Source: Sphingobium jiangsuense (GTDB taxonomy: Bacteria; Pseudomonadota; Alphaproteobacteria; Sphingomonadales; Sphingomonadaceae). From it: a DNA stretch of 61,834 nt. The stretch spans positions 1 to 61,834 of the forward strand of contig NZ_JACIDT010000022.1 of the NCBI RefSeq assembly GCF_014196495.1, written 5' to 3'. Positions within the stretch are counted from its first letter, which is position 1, and each line of letters begins with the position of its first letter. Both the position numbers and the translations under genes were made by a program. The notes beneath the pieces are model-generated. The model worked only from the letters and a program-made list of their open reading frames with translations. It had not been told where the DNA came from and searched no databases. Below, one piece after another: positions 41,648 through 49,801 of this stretch.

Positions 41648-42046
41648 TCAGTCGAGCAGCGGCGAGGTGTCGACGTGCAGCTTCCCGTGCCAGGTCAGCT
41701 CGACCATGTTGCCGTCCGGGTCGTGGATGTAGCAGAAGCGGGAATCATTTTGCGGTCGCGCTACGGGCCGCGTGTGGCGCACGCCGATCGCATCCAGATG
41801 ATCGAGGAAGCCGTCGAAATCCTCGACTTCTATCGCAAAATGCAGCGGCTTCAGGCGCTTGAACCGCTCCTTCGGAAAGGGCGTGAAATGGAGGTCGAAA
41901 TGGCCGGTCGTCATCAGCAATATCTTGCTGTTGCTCTTGGGATCGACATGCCGCATCCCGAAAACCTTCCGATACCATTGCTTCGTGCGTTCCGGGTCGG
42001 ACGTGGGGAAATTGACATGGTGAAGGGAATGGGGCCTGTTGCTCAC
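41648..42046 (-). CDS. VOC-family (glyoxalase-like) protein
   Basis: 132 aa from GTG 42046, which has an AGG-rich site before it; longer ATG starts upstream are less likely. LHHVNFPTSDPERTKQWYRK near 8 and HFAIEVEDFDGFLDHLDAIG near 62 are the two beta-alpha-beta modules. CYIHDPDGNMVELTW near 106 carries the metal-ligand Glu. It could be a ring-cleaving or thiol-conjugating enzyme; the substrate is unknown. It is divergent in position from nothing and follows the MetE-like remnant. Confidence 0.75.
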   Translation of the reverse strand: MSNRPHSLHHVNFPTSDPERTKQWYRKVFGMRHVDPKSNSKILLMTTGHFDLHFTPFPKERFKRLKPLHFAIEVEDFDGFLDHLDAIGVRHTRPVARPQNDSRFCYIHDPDGNMVELTWHGKLHVDTSPLLD

Positions 42047-42284
42047 GATCCTGCCTTTCCGGGGAGACTGCCTGTTGGTCCTGATGCCGGACTGTCGTCT
42101 TTCCTCCGCCCTGCCCGCGTTGACGCAGATCAAGGGGTCGCGTGACCGTTAAGATGCGTGACCGGCAACAATTGGCTGGCCGCGGCGGTATATGAAGAAG
42201 GAGCCCCGGCCGGTCTTGGCCGAGGCTCCTTCTTCAGAGTGGCGATCGGGAACCGCCCTTAGGCACCGACCGAATATCGGGAGA

Positions 42285-42896
42285 TCAATATCCTGCGGTA
42301 AAGCGCGTGCGGCTGTGCTGCGGCGTTTCGATCTCGTCGACAAGGGCGATGGCATAATCCGCATAGGAAATGCTGCTGTTGCCATCGGCATCGACCAGCA
42401 GTTGATCCGTGCCGAGCCGGAAGGCGCCCTTGCGCTCGCCCACGAAGAACAGCGCGGAGGGCGACAGGAAGGTCCAGTCGATATCCGTTACCCCGCGCAG
42501 ATAATCGAGAAAGGCCGCGCCCCGGCCCGCTTCCGCCTTATAGGCTTCGGGAAATTCCGGCGTGTCGATCAACCGCACGCCCGGCGCCACCTCCAGGCTG
42601 CCCGCGCCGCCGACCACCAGATAGCGCGGCACGCCCGAAGCGCGCACCGCGCCGACCAGCGACGCCGGGTCGGTATCGGAAAACATCACTGCGCTCACCA
42701 CCGCGTCATGGCCGCGAATAGCTTCGGTCAGGGCGGCGGGATCGTTGACGTCGCCCTTGATCGCTATGACCGCGGGATCGGCCAACGCCTGTTCGGGATG
42801 CCGCGCGATCGCCGTCACCTGATGCCCCCGGCGCGCCAGTTCGGCGCTGATTTCCCGCCCGGCGCGGCCGGTGCCGCCGATGATTGCTACCTTCAT
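42285..42896 (-). CDS. NmrA/YwnB-like NAD(P)-binding protein
   Basis: 203 aa from ATG 42896. MKVAIIGGTGRAGREISAEL is a Rossmann GxxGxxG site. GDVNDPAALTEAIRGHDAVV near 47 and VVGGAGSLEVAPGVRLID near 90 follow the atypical SDR pattern of quinone or flavin reductase-like proteins. The catalytic Tyr-Lys pair is not evident. It diverges from an HxlR regulator across a palindromic operator, which suggests redox- or quinone-controlled expression. Confidence 0.8.
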   Translation of the reverse strand: MKVAIIGGTGRAGREISAELARRGHQVTAIARHPEQALADPAVIAIKGDVNDPAALTEAIRGHDAVVSAVMFSDTDPASLVGAVRASGVPRYLVVGGAGSLEVAPGVRLIDTPEFPEAYKAEAGRGAAFLDYLRGVTDIDWTFLSPSALFFVGERKGAFRLGTDQLLVDADGNSSISYADYAIALVDEIETPQHSRTRFTAGY

Positions 42897-42913
42897 GCCT
42901 GTTTCCTTTGACA

Positions 42914-42928
42914 GTTTCCAATGGAAAC
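42914..42928. promoter_or_regulatory. HxlR-type operator candidate
   Basis: A perfect palindrome GTTTCCA-A-TGGAAAC in the 104-bp gap between the divergent NAD(P)-binding gene and the HxlR regulator. It lies 18 bp before the leftward ATG, a good place for repression. Confidence 0.6.
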
Positions 42929-43000
42929 CAGATAGCGAACAGGATATCAACAGAACAAGAAGGCACCTTGCCTTCACCTGGTTACGCAAAGGATACCGCC

Positions 43001-43441
43001 ATGCCCGCCCCGCTCCCGCAATTGCAGCCCGGCGACGCCTATAATCCCGATTGCCCGACCCGCCACATCCTCGACCGGATCGGTGACAAATGGGCGGTGC
43101 TGGTGCTGCTGACGCTGAAGGACGGGCCGGTGCGCTTCAACCTGCTGCGCCGCCGGATCGGCGCCATATCGCAGAAGATGCTGTCGCAAACGCTGAAAAG
43201 CCTGGAGCGCGACGGACTGGTCAGCCGCGCAGCCTTTCCCACCGTGCCGGTGACGGTCGAATATGCGCTGACGCCGCTGGCGGACGGGCTGATCGGCCTG
43301 CTGGACGACATCACGCGCTGGGCCGAAGCCCATGTCGGCGACATCATGGCCGCGCGGCGCGCGCATGATGCGATGGCCGCGCGGCGCGCGCATGATGCGG
43401 AAGCGCATGGCCGGCAAGCCGCCGCGCGGGCCTATGGCTGA
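43001..43441 (+). CDS. HxlR-family transcriptional regulator
   Basis: 146 aa from ATG 43001. NPDCPTRHILDRIGDKWAVL near 13-32 has the redox-active-type Cys and the HxlR N-terminal signature. FNLLRRRIGAISQKMLSQTL is the HTH, and the wing VTVEYALTPLADGL follows. The C-terminus contains a perfect 27-bp tandem duplication that adds nine residues (AARRAHDAM repeated). It probably regulates the divergent NAD(P)-binding gene via the palindrome between them. Confidence 0.85.
   Translation: MPAPLPQLQPGDAYNPDCPTRHILDRIGDKWAVLVLLTLKDGPVRFNLLRRRIGAISQKMLSQTLKSLERDGLVSRAAFPTVPVTVEYALTPLADGLIGLLDDITRWAEAHVGDIMAARRAHDAMAARRAHDAEAHGRQAAARAYG
43346..43399 (+). repeat. Perfect 27-bp tandem duplication in the HxlR gene
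   Basis: Two identical 27-bp units (43346-43372 and 43373-43399) add nine codons in frame near the C-terminus. Perfect identity suggests a recent duplication. The following 43442-43679 spacer holds no supported gene. Confidence 0.9.
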
Positions 43442-43679
43442 GCACGGCGGATTTCGATCCGCCGCCGGTAGAAGGGGTCAGGGTCGCTCCTGATTTGCAG
43501 CATATCGCGATGCCCCACGGCTCCGGGATGATCGGCGGCGTGGCCAGTTGGTCATCCAATACGCCGCAACATTTCATCAAGCGACGGCTCTCACCACGAG
43601 AGCCGCGACAACAGCTCCATCCCTCTTCGCGTCAACCAACAAGCGGAAACACCCCCAATAAATTAAAACATGGTTCCGT

Positions 43680-43708
43680 TTGACAGAATACATACATAAA
43701 TGTATCTG
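43680..43708 (+). promoter_or_regulatory. TetR-gene promoter with overlapping operator
   Basis: TTGACA (43680-43685), 17-bp spacer, TATCTG (43703-43708). ATACAT-AA-ATGTAT (43692-43705) overlaps the -10, so a repressor bound there blocks the promoter. The start site near 43715 makes the ATG at 43737 preferable to that at 43722. Confidence 0.7.
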
Positions 43709-43736
43709 GATTCGATAATGAATGTTAGAGGACAGG

Positions 43737-44333
43737 ATGAAGCGCCTGAGTCGAGCGGAAAGCCGGGAGATTACACGCCAGCGCATACGGCTGGCAGCCA
43801 GCGAGGAAGTAGCGACGCGCGGCGTCAATGGCGTATCCATCGATCGCATCGCGGAAGCCGCCGGTTTTTCACGCGGCGCCTTCTACGCCAATTATCGCAG
43901 CAAGCAGGAGCTGCTGATCGAATTGCTGGAGGAAAGCGTCGAGGCAGAGATCGCGATGCTCCAAGGCCTGCTCAGCCAGGCATCCGATCTGCGCACCTTT
44001 CTGCCCCTGATGGAGGAGAGCTTCAACCGCTTCATTGCCCAGCGGGAGCGCCGCCTGCTGAGTGTGCAGTTGCTGGTCGAGGCAGAGGCCGACCCGACCT
44101 TCGGCGCTATTTATCGCCAGCATTCGACGCGGATAGTCGAGGCCATTCAACCGCTGATCCTCGAACTCATCTCCAAATCGCCCAACCCCCACAAGCTATC
44201 GGCGGACACGCTCGGCATAACCTTTCGCACGCTGGTGCTCGGACTGATGATGGAATGCCACCGGGGCAATGTGCAGCCCGACAAGACGCCGGGCGCCATC
44301 CTCACCGGCATCCTCGAAGCCATTCTTTGCTGA
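43737..44333 (+). CDS. TetR-family repressor of the oxygenase cassette
   Basis: 198 aa from ATG 43737, with GAGG five bases upstream. The N-terminal HTH (about 17-60) includes RIAEAAGFSRGAFYANYRSK, a typical TetR recognition helix. The helical C-terminal part binds an unknown inducer. It is the first gene of a run with P450, rubredoxin and Rieske oxygenase, 12 bp before the P450. It probably represses the whole cassette from its own promoter and is released by a P450 substrate. Confidence 0.85.
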   Translation: MKRLSRAESREITRQRIRLAASEEVATRGVNGVSIDRIAEAAGFSRGAFYANYRSKQELLIELLEESVEAEIAMLQGLLSQASDLRTFLPLMEESFNRFIAQRERRLLSVQLLVEAEADPTFGAIYRQHSTRIVEAIQPLILELISKSPNPHKLSADTLGITFRTLVLGLMMECHRGNVQPDKTPGAILTGILEAILC

Positions 44334-44345
44334 ACGGAGAAATTT

Positions 44346-45563
44346 ATGAGCGAGGCTCACGCCGCAGGCCACACCCATGCCATGTGGGCCGATCTGCTAT
44401 TCGATTATGATATTTACGGCGGCAGCGGGCTGGATGCCGATTATCAGCTCAACGCCCGCCGCCAGCTGCATCAGGATAGCGTGCCGGATATTTTCTGGAC
44501 TCCGCGCCATGGCGGCCATTGGGTGGTGACACGCGCCGAGGATATTCGCGCGATCATCAAGGATCATGAGCATTTCTCGTCGCGTTCGATCACCGTGCCC
44601 AAACCGCCGGAGACGCAGCCCAAGATGCTGCCGCTGCAAGCCGATCCTCCACACCACACGCAATATCGCGATCTGGTGAAGCCCTTCCTCTCACCCCAGG
44701 CGGTTAATGCGCTGACCGAAGATGTGCGCCGGCTCGCCATCCATCTGATCGAGGGCTTCAGGCCCGAAGGGCGCTGCGAATTCATCGGCGATTTCGCGAC
44801 CCATTTGCCGGTCGCGATCTTCATGAAGATCGCCGGATTGCCGGAGGAGGACCGCCCCTATCTGCTGCACTGTTGCGAGGAGACGATCCGGGGCGCGAGC
44901 GATGCGATCCGGATGGAGGGGCGGCGCAAGCTCGGCGCCTATGCGTTCGCCCGCGCGCTGGAACGGCGCGGTGGCGATGGCGCCGACATGATATCCGCCG
45001 TCGCCAATGCGAAATTCGACGGCGCTTATATGGACGATATCGCGCTGACCGGCATGGTGACGCTGCTGCTGCTGGGCGGGCTGGATACGGTGGCGTCCAA
45101 TATGGGCTTTTCCGCGCGCTTTCTGGCAATGAACCCGGCACACCGCCGCCAGTTGATCGACAATCCGAAGCTGATCCCCGGCGCGGTGGAGGAATTGCTG
45201 CGCCGCTTCGGCGTCATCAATCTGGGCCGCGAGGTGATCGCCGACCGCAGCTACAAGGGCGTGGACTTCCGCGCGGGCGACATGGTCATCATGCCGACCT
45301 ATCTGGACGGGCTGGACGAACGCCAGTTCCACGATGCCGCCAGCGTCGATTTCGAACGACGCGGCAATGTGATGCACTCCACCTTCGGCGGCCATGTGCA
45401 TCGCTGCATGGGAGCGATGCTGGCCCGCGTGGAATTGCGCATCTTCGTCGAGGAATGGCTGAAACGCCTCCCCGATTTCGAGGTGAACGCGCGGGAGGAC
45501 ATCCACGTCAGCGCCCGCGGCGTCGTCACCATAGAGCGGTTGCCGCTGGTGTGGCGGCCATGA
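44346..45563 (+). CDS. Cytochrome P450
   Basis: 405 aa, a bacterial soluble P450. The I-helix motif is LLLGGLDTVAS near 240, ExxR is EELLRR near 283, and the heme loop is FGGHVHRCMG near 347 with Cys as iron ligand; His replaces the common Gly in FxxGxxxC. There is no fused redox domain. The next gene, overlapping by 4 bp, is a rubredoxin, which could be its electron donor in place of the usual ferredoxin. Substrate is unknown; sphingomonad P450s of this kind act on terpenoids and aromatics. Confidence 0.9.
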   Translation: MSEAHAAGHTHAMWADLLFDYDIYGGSGLDADYQLNARRQLHQDSVPDIFWTPRHGGHWVVTRAEDIRAIIKDHEHFSSRSITVPKPPETQPKMLPLQADPPHHTQYRDLVKPFLSPQAVNALTEDVRRLAIHLIEGFRPEGRCEFIGDFATHLPVAIFMKIAGLPEEDRPYLLHCCEETIRGASDAIRMEGRRKLGAYAFARALERRGGDGADMISAVANAKFDGAYMDDIALTGMVTLLLLGGLDTVASNMGFSARFLAMNPAHRRQLIDNPKLIPGAVEELLRRFGVINLGREVIADRSYKGVDFRAGDMVIMPTYLDGLDERQFHDAASVDFERRGNVMHSTFGGHVHRCMGAMLARVELRIFVEEWLKRLPDFEVNAREDIHVSARGVVTIERLPLVWRP

Positions 45564-45739
45564 GCGCGGGGCCGTGGCGCCGATATCTCTGCTATTATTG
45601 CGGTTATGTCTATGACGAGGCGCTGGGCGATCCCGATGGCGGCATCCCGCCCTTCACCCGGTTCGACGCCATTCCCGACGGCTGGATCTGCCCCGAATGC
45701 GGGGTGACGAAGGAAGATTTCGTCCTTCAGGATTTTTGA
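45560..45739 (+). CDS. Rubredoxin
   Basis: 59 aa from ATG 45560 inside the end of the P450 gene. The iron site is made of CYYCG (about 11-15) and CPECG (about 44-48), with the conserved DPDGGIPPFTRFDAIPDGW between them. It carries one electron on an Fe(Cys)4 centre. It lies between a P450 and a Rieske oxygenase and may serve either; the matching reductase is not in the window. Confidence 0.9.
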   Translation: MSAGPWRRYLCYYCGYVYDEALGDPDGGIPPFTRFDAIPDGWICPECGVTKEDFVLQDF

Positions 45740-45763
45740 AGGCATAAAGCACAGGAGAGCAGG

Positions 45764-46768
45764 ATGCAGGATGCGCCCAGAAACCACTGGTATCTCGCGG
45801 CATGGTCGCATGAGGTTGGAGATCGCCCGCTGCGCCGCCATTATTTCGGCGTGCCCACGGTGCTGTTTCGCGACCAGGAGGAACGGATCGCGGTGCTGCT
45901 GGACATCTGTCCCCACCGCTTCGCCGCGCTCAGCGACGGGCGGGTAGTAGCGGGCGGCATCGAATGTCCCTATCATGGCCTGCGCTTCGGCCGCGACGGG
46001 CGCTGCGTCGACAGCCCGCTGACCCAGGCGCCGCCCCATACCGCCGTGCGGAGCTTTCCGGTGGTTGAACGGGACGGCTTCATCTGGTTCTGGCCCGGCG
46101 ATCCCGACCGGGCGGAGGGCGTTTCCCCGCCCGACTACAGCCATTTGAAGCAGCATGAGGGCTATCGCTTCCTGATGATGTACATGCGCCAGCACTCCAG
46201 CTTCCTGCTGGGCGTCGACAATCTGATGGACCTGAGCCATGCCGCCTTCCTCCACCGGTCCAGCCTTGCGCAAGGGACGGACGCAATCGTCGATCGCTAT
46301 CGCCGGGCACGCTACAGCGCCCGCACCGAGGACGGGAAGGTCGTCTCGCGCTGGGAGTTTCTGGAGGAGGATGGCAGCTTCCAGCCGCATCGCTGGATCG
46401 AATCGGTATGGGAAGCCCCCGCGCGCATCGTCATTTCGCAGGGTTTCGACCGGCGTATCCCACCGCGCATCCGCCGGTTGGACGGCCTCCACCTGCTGAC
46501 CCCGGCGACGGAAGGGGAAGCGCATTATTTCACCATCGAGGCCTATGATCCGGCGTTCGAACCGGACGATTTCGAGGACCGGATGCGCATCATGCTGACT
46601 CACAATGTCTTCGGCGCCGAGGACGATGTCGCCATGATGCGCGTGGCCGAACATATGGCCGGGCGCGGGCTCATGGAGATGGAGCCAGTGATCCTGCCCT
46701 CCGACAAAGGTGCGATCCTGGCGCGGCGGCATCTGACCCGACTGGTGAAGCAGGAGACGGGCATTTAA
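45764..46768 (+). CDS. VanA-like Rieske oxygenase
   Basis: 334 aa. The Rieske [2Fe-2S] site is CPHRFAALSDG near 49 and CPYHGLRF near 67. The mononuclear iron site is NLMDLSHAAFLH near 153-164, with two His and an acidic residue. The layout matches vanillate O-demethylase oxygenase (single-subunit type, about 350 aa). It probably O-demethylates or hydroxylates an aromatic substrate. It lies 24 bp after rubredoxin. No VanB-type reductase is present, so electrons must come from elsewhere or from rubredoxin. Confidence 0.85.
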   Translation: MQDAPRNHWYLAAWSHEVGDRPLRRHYFGVPTVLFRDQEERIAVLLDICPHRFAALSDGRVVAGGIECPYHGLRFGRDGRCVDSPLTQAPPHTAVRSFPVVERDGFIWFWPGDPDRAEGVSPPDYSHLKQHEGYRFLMMYMRQHSSFLLGVDNLMDLSHAAFLHRSSLAQGTDAIVDRYRRARYSARTEDGKVVSRWEFLEEDGSFQPHRWIESVWEAPARIVISQGFDRRIPPRIRRLDGLHLLTPATEGEAHYFTIEAYDPAFEPDDFEDRMRIMLTHNVFGAEDDVAMMRVAEHMAGRGLMEMEPVILPSDKGAILARRHLTRLVKQETGI

Positions 46769-46977
46769 GGCCGGACATTTTAGCAGGCAGAGCCGGACGA
46801 CTGGCAAAAGCGCCCAAGTCCTTTGGAGGAGAAGGTGTCGGCAAACAGGATGTTGGTAGCGGAGGACCGAACCCGACGATACAGCGCCACTTGGTCGTCC
46901 GTGGTAAGCGCGCCCGTCCGAGCGCAACCACGCCCTCGTCTTACCCGATCAGTTTCATAGGCAATACCCCTGGAATG

Positions 46978-47058
46978 AAAAACCCCACCGTTGGCGCGGT
47001 GGGGCCTTCAGGAGCGCCGGAGACGCTGGTCGTTAGCGAACTCTACACCCGGCGCTCC
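46978..47058 (+). ncRNA. Candidate structured leader RNA
   Basis: Two strong hairpins lie upstream of the gene at 47087. Hairpin 1 pairs CCCCACCG (46983-46990) with CGGTGGGG (46997-47004). Hairpin 2 pairs GGAGCGCCGG (47011-47020) with CCGGCGCTCC (47049-47058) and contains an inner CGCT/AGCG stem. The Shine-Dalgarno AGAGGAGG follows at 47071. Read leftward, hairpin 1 is followed by TTTTT, so a terminator is the alternative. The rest of the 46769-46977 spacer is empty. Confidence 0.45.
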
Positions 47059-47086
47059 TCCACCGCAAGCAGAGGAGGACTTCATC

Positions 47087-48112
47087 ATGAAGTCGAATAC
47101 CGCCGTACATCTGATGTCCGCCCCCGGAGAAATTTTCTCACATGACGCGACATCGCAGGACCATGAGAAAATCGTCGCAACGCCAGCAATCGCGCCTGTT
47201 CCGGCCTGCGACACGGCAGGCGACGTCACGCTCATGAGTAAACCCGATCATACTTGTCCCCCCGTTGAGAAAATGCAGGATGCCGAGTTCGTGCATAATC
47301 TCCAGCATCTGACGAAGATGCAGCTTCGGGCGCAATATGTGGCGGAGGCCAACTCGCACCGGAACATGCTGACCCGGAGCAAGCAGAAGGGTGACAAGGT
47401 GCATCCCGATTTTCGTGAGTTTCGGAATTTCCTGCGGCTCGTCGGCCCAATGCCTGTGTCCGGTGCCACCCTCGACAGGATCGACAACACTGATCGCGAA
47501 TATGCTCCCGGCAAGGTGCGCTGGGCCGACAAGCGGACGCAGAATAACAACAAGGGCGACACCCTGACGATCTACGATCAGCGGACCGGCGAAGTCTTCA
47601 CGGCCTCCCGTATCGCAAAATTGCAGGGCGTGTCCGCATCCGCCATCCGTCACCGGCTGACACGGGGCTGGTCCGACGCCCAGATCATTGCAGGCACTCG
47701 TTCCTCGCCTCTCCCGACCAGCGACAAGCAGCTTCCTCCGGTCCCGCCGACCCAATCGGTCGAACCCAGGGCGAAAACGCAGCAGATCGTTCCAACCCGT
47801 TCACGGTCAGCCCGAGAAATCCAGTTCGAGCGGATGGCCGAATATATTGCCCTCTGTCGGGAGCGAGATGGTGAGGAAGCCCTTCCGGCCCCTCACTACG
47901 TTATTAACGAAGGCGAACCCGAAGCATGGCATGTAACGGAGGAGCAGTGGTTGGCCCGCTTTGAACGGCTGTGGCCAGAGTATCGCCCGCATATCATCTT
48001 TGAACGGGCCGATCCCTACCACCAGCGGGCAATCGAATTGATCGACCCCGAATATGTCAGGCGTGAACGCGCCAAGATCGCACGTCGGGAGGAATTGAAG
48101 GCGCTGCTCTGA
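47087..48112 (+). CDS. HNH/AP2-associated DNA-binding-like protein of the island
   Basis: 341 aa from ATG 47087 after AGAGGAGG. Residues about 153-180 (LDRIDNTDREYAPGKVRWAD and RTQNNNKG) match a motif found with HNH endonucleases and mobile-element proteins; a later helix-turn-helix-like part is TASRIAKLQGVSASAIRHRL. The N-terminal 80 residues are unstructured. The C-terminus is basic and helical. It may be a DNA-binding island protein. Catalytic residues of HNH are not evident, so nuclease activity is uncertain. Confidence 0.55.
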   Translation: MKSNTAVHLMSAPGEIFSHDATSQDHEKIVATPAIAPVPACDTAGDVTLMSKPDHTCPPVEKMQDAEFVHNLQHLTKMQLRAQYVAEANSHRNMLTRSKQKGDKVHPDFREFRNFLRLVGPMPVSGATLDRIDNTDREYAPGKVRWADKRTQNNNKGDTLTIYDQRTGEVFTASRIAKLQGVSASAIRHRLTRGWSDAQIIAGTRSSPLPTSDKQLPPVPPTQSVEPRAKTQQIVPTRSRSAREIQFERMAEYIALCRERDGEEALPAPHYVINEGEPEAWHVTEEQWLARFERLWPEYRPHIIFERADPYHQRAIELIDPEYVRRERAKIARREELKALL

Positions 48113-48127
48113 TCGCCCACCATGATG

Positions 48128-48144
48128 TGTGCAATTAATTGCAA
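48128..48144. repeat. 17-bp palindromic repeat, copy 1
   Basis: TGTGCAATTAATTGCAA with the 14-bp palindrome TGCAATTAATTGCA (48130-48143). An identical 17-mer occurs at 50662-50678. It is AT-rich in a GC-rich region. Confidence 0.9.
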
Positions 48145-48317
48145 TCTATCTTTCGTTAGGATCAGGGTGGCATATTCCGTCCTACCGACACAGGTCGCGG
48201 CAACTGTCAGGTCGATCACGCCCAGGACAGACCAGGCTAGCGGAGGCATGATCGTCCCTTGCCCGGCTGCGTCTTTCACATAGGCTTCTGGTCCCAACAA
48301 CTACGAAAGTTTCACAG

Positions 48318-48869
48318 ATGGAAGGGATCAACAAAACAGCGGCGGAGGTGCCCCAGGACTTGATCGACCACAGCAAGTCTCGGCTCCTCGACACGGCGAG
48401 CTTCTTGCGAAAAGTGCGGGACGAAAATCGCGACGAGTTCAGGTCGGTCGCTCGAAAATTGAAGATCAACCTTCGCAAGGCGTATCATCTGGCCCAGATC
48501 GACGAGGCGCTCAGTGAAATGGATGTTTCCGCCGAAAGGATACAACGTCTTGGCTGGACCAAGTTGTCCCTTCTCGCGGCACACGTCCAATCCGATACGA
48601 TCGACGATCTGCTCGACGTGGCCGAGAGCTGCACCGCGCACAAGCTGAAGATGTATCTCAGCGAAGGAGGGTTCGATCCCGACGGTCGCACCGTCGTCCT
48701 GCATTTCGACAAGGAGCAATATGCGCTGCTTGATCAGGTTCTGCGCGCCAGGGGTGCCGAGCCGCATTCCAGGGGGCTTTTGGGCAAGGAGACGGCGCTC
48801 ATGCGACTTGTCACCGAAAGTCTGGCGACCCCGGCGCCTGCATCGAAGCAGGGCACGGGGACGGGCTGA
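48318..48869 (+). CDS. Unknown helical protein of the island
   Basis: 183 aa, starting MEGINKTAAEVPQDLIDHSK. The first half is highly charged and helical (LRKVRDENRDEFRSVARKLK; INLRKAYHLAQIDEALSEMD), in the style of plasmid and phage accessory proteins that use DUF3102-like helical segments. The C-terminal 40 residues are polar. No family is firmly recognised. It is the first gene between the two 17-bp repeats. Confidence 0.6.
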   Translation: MEGINKTAAEVPQDLIDHSKSRLLDTASFLRKVRDENRDEFRSVARKLKINLRKAYHLAQIDEALSEMDVSAERIQRLGWTKLSLLAAHVQSDTIDDLLDVAESCTAHKLKMYLSEGGFDPDGRTVVLHFDKEQYALLDQVLRARGAEPHSRGLLGKETALMRLVTESLATPAPASKQGTGTG

Positions 48870-48904
48870 TCGACAAGGGCAATGCTCTTGTGCGGCTTGC
48901 GTGT

Positions 48905-49636
48905 TCAGCCACCCAGCGACGACGCAGTGACACGCACCTTGTCCGCCAGGGCCGTGACCGGCACCGCCGAGGTCAACGTGCTGATCGTCGCCAGTCCGAG
49001 TTTCTTCACGTCAGGCAGGGCCTGCGACGGCACGACATAGAACTGCCACTGCGTCGGATCGCGATGATCGGCATCATCGCCGTAGGTGCAATGGTGGGCG
49101 AAGACATACAGATGAGCAGGTCGGCCTGGCTGGGCGATCCACCGCGTCCCGCTTTCCCAGTATCCAGTGCGCGCCGCGACATCGAAGATCGCCTTGCTCG
49201 GCTTGCCGGTGCTCCAGGACTGCATCGCCGCCGATTGCTTAACCTCCAGTCGGAGACCGTCTGATCGCTCGAAGTCCCATCCGGCATAGTCCGCACTACT
49301 CCATCTCCATTCCGGTTCCAGGGCGAGCGCGATGATCGCCTCGGCCACATGTCCGCGTAAGACATTCGTGACCAGCGGCTTGCCGAACGCCACCTGTGAA
49401 ACCTTGGCGATCACGTCGCCGATCCCGAACGCCGGTGTCCCGGCCTGTTGTGATGTCGTGCTGATGTTGCCCCTCCGTCGCCCCTGTTTGATCCTGGGGC
49501 GACGGCCAAAGCCGGATGTTGGAAACCCGCTGAGACAACGAGCGCATGCGCCTTTACCGGCGAACCGGCTGGACATGCGCGCATGCCACCCGGCCTCCGA
49601 AATCGGCGACCGAGGTGTCTCAAGAGGGGTTTCCAC
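48905..49636 (-). CDS. Candidate PD-(D/E)XK nuclease
   Basis: 243 aa from GTG 49636; the first 65 residues are poorly conserved-looking and a later start is possible. GWDFERSDGLRLEVKQSAAM near 120-139 has the D...ExK pattern of PD-(D/E)XK nucleases, followed by a beta-rich core ending RWIAQPGRPAHLYVFAHHCT. Type II restriction-like, Mrr-like or island repair nucleases share this fold. Neighbour genes (DUF488 and unknown) suggest a defence or mobility module. Activity is inferred. Confidence 0.6.
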   Translation of the reverse strand: METPLETPRSPISEAGWHARMSSRFAGKGACARCLSGFPTSGFGRRPRIKQGRRRGNISTTSQQAGTPAFGIGDVIAKVSQVAFGKPLVTNVLRGHVAEAIIALALEPEWRWSSADYAGWDFERSDGLRLEVKQSAAMQSWSTGKPSKAIFDVAARTGYWESGTRWIAQPGRPAHLYVFAHHCTYGDDADHRDPTQWQFYVVPSQALPDVKKLGLATISTLTSAVPVTALADKVRVTASSLGG

Positions 49637-49733
49637 GCCCCGCTCCCGCGTATCTCGGGAGCGGATCGGTAATAGCGAAGCCCATCGAAGATAGGAAGGT
49701 GTCGGATGCGGCGGGATTGCTGAAAAGTATTTA

Positions 49734-49749
49734 AGTATTTGAAAATACT
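49734..49749. promoter_or_regulatory. AT-rich palindrome upstream of the DUF488 gene
   Basis: AGTATTT-GA-AAATACT, a perfect inverted repeat in an AT-rich stretch (49720-49775) between the divergent nuclease and DUF488 genes. It is a candidate operator. The surrounding 49637-49801 spacer holds no gene. Confidence 0.5.
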
Positions 49750-49801
49750 GTTTTTATTGAGATTTTGAACATAGGGTCATCTTTGTTCTGAAAGGATAAA
49801 G

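Noticed and set aside
46983..47004. Simple leftward terminator interpretation of the first leader hairpin
   Set aside because: The T run makes it possible, but no leftward gene ends there. It is recorded as part of a leader candidate with this alternative stated.
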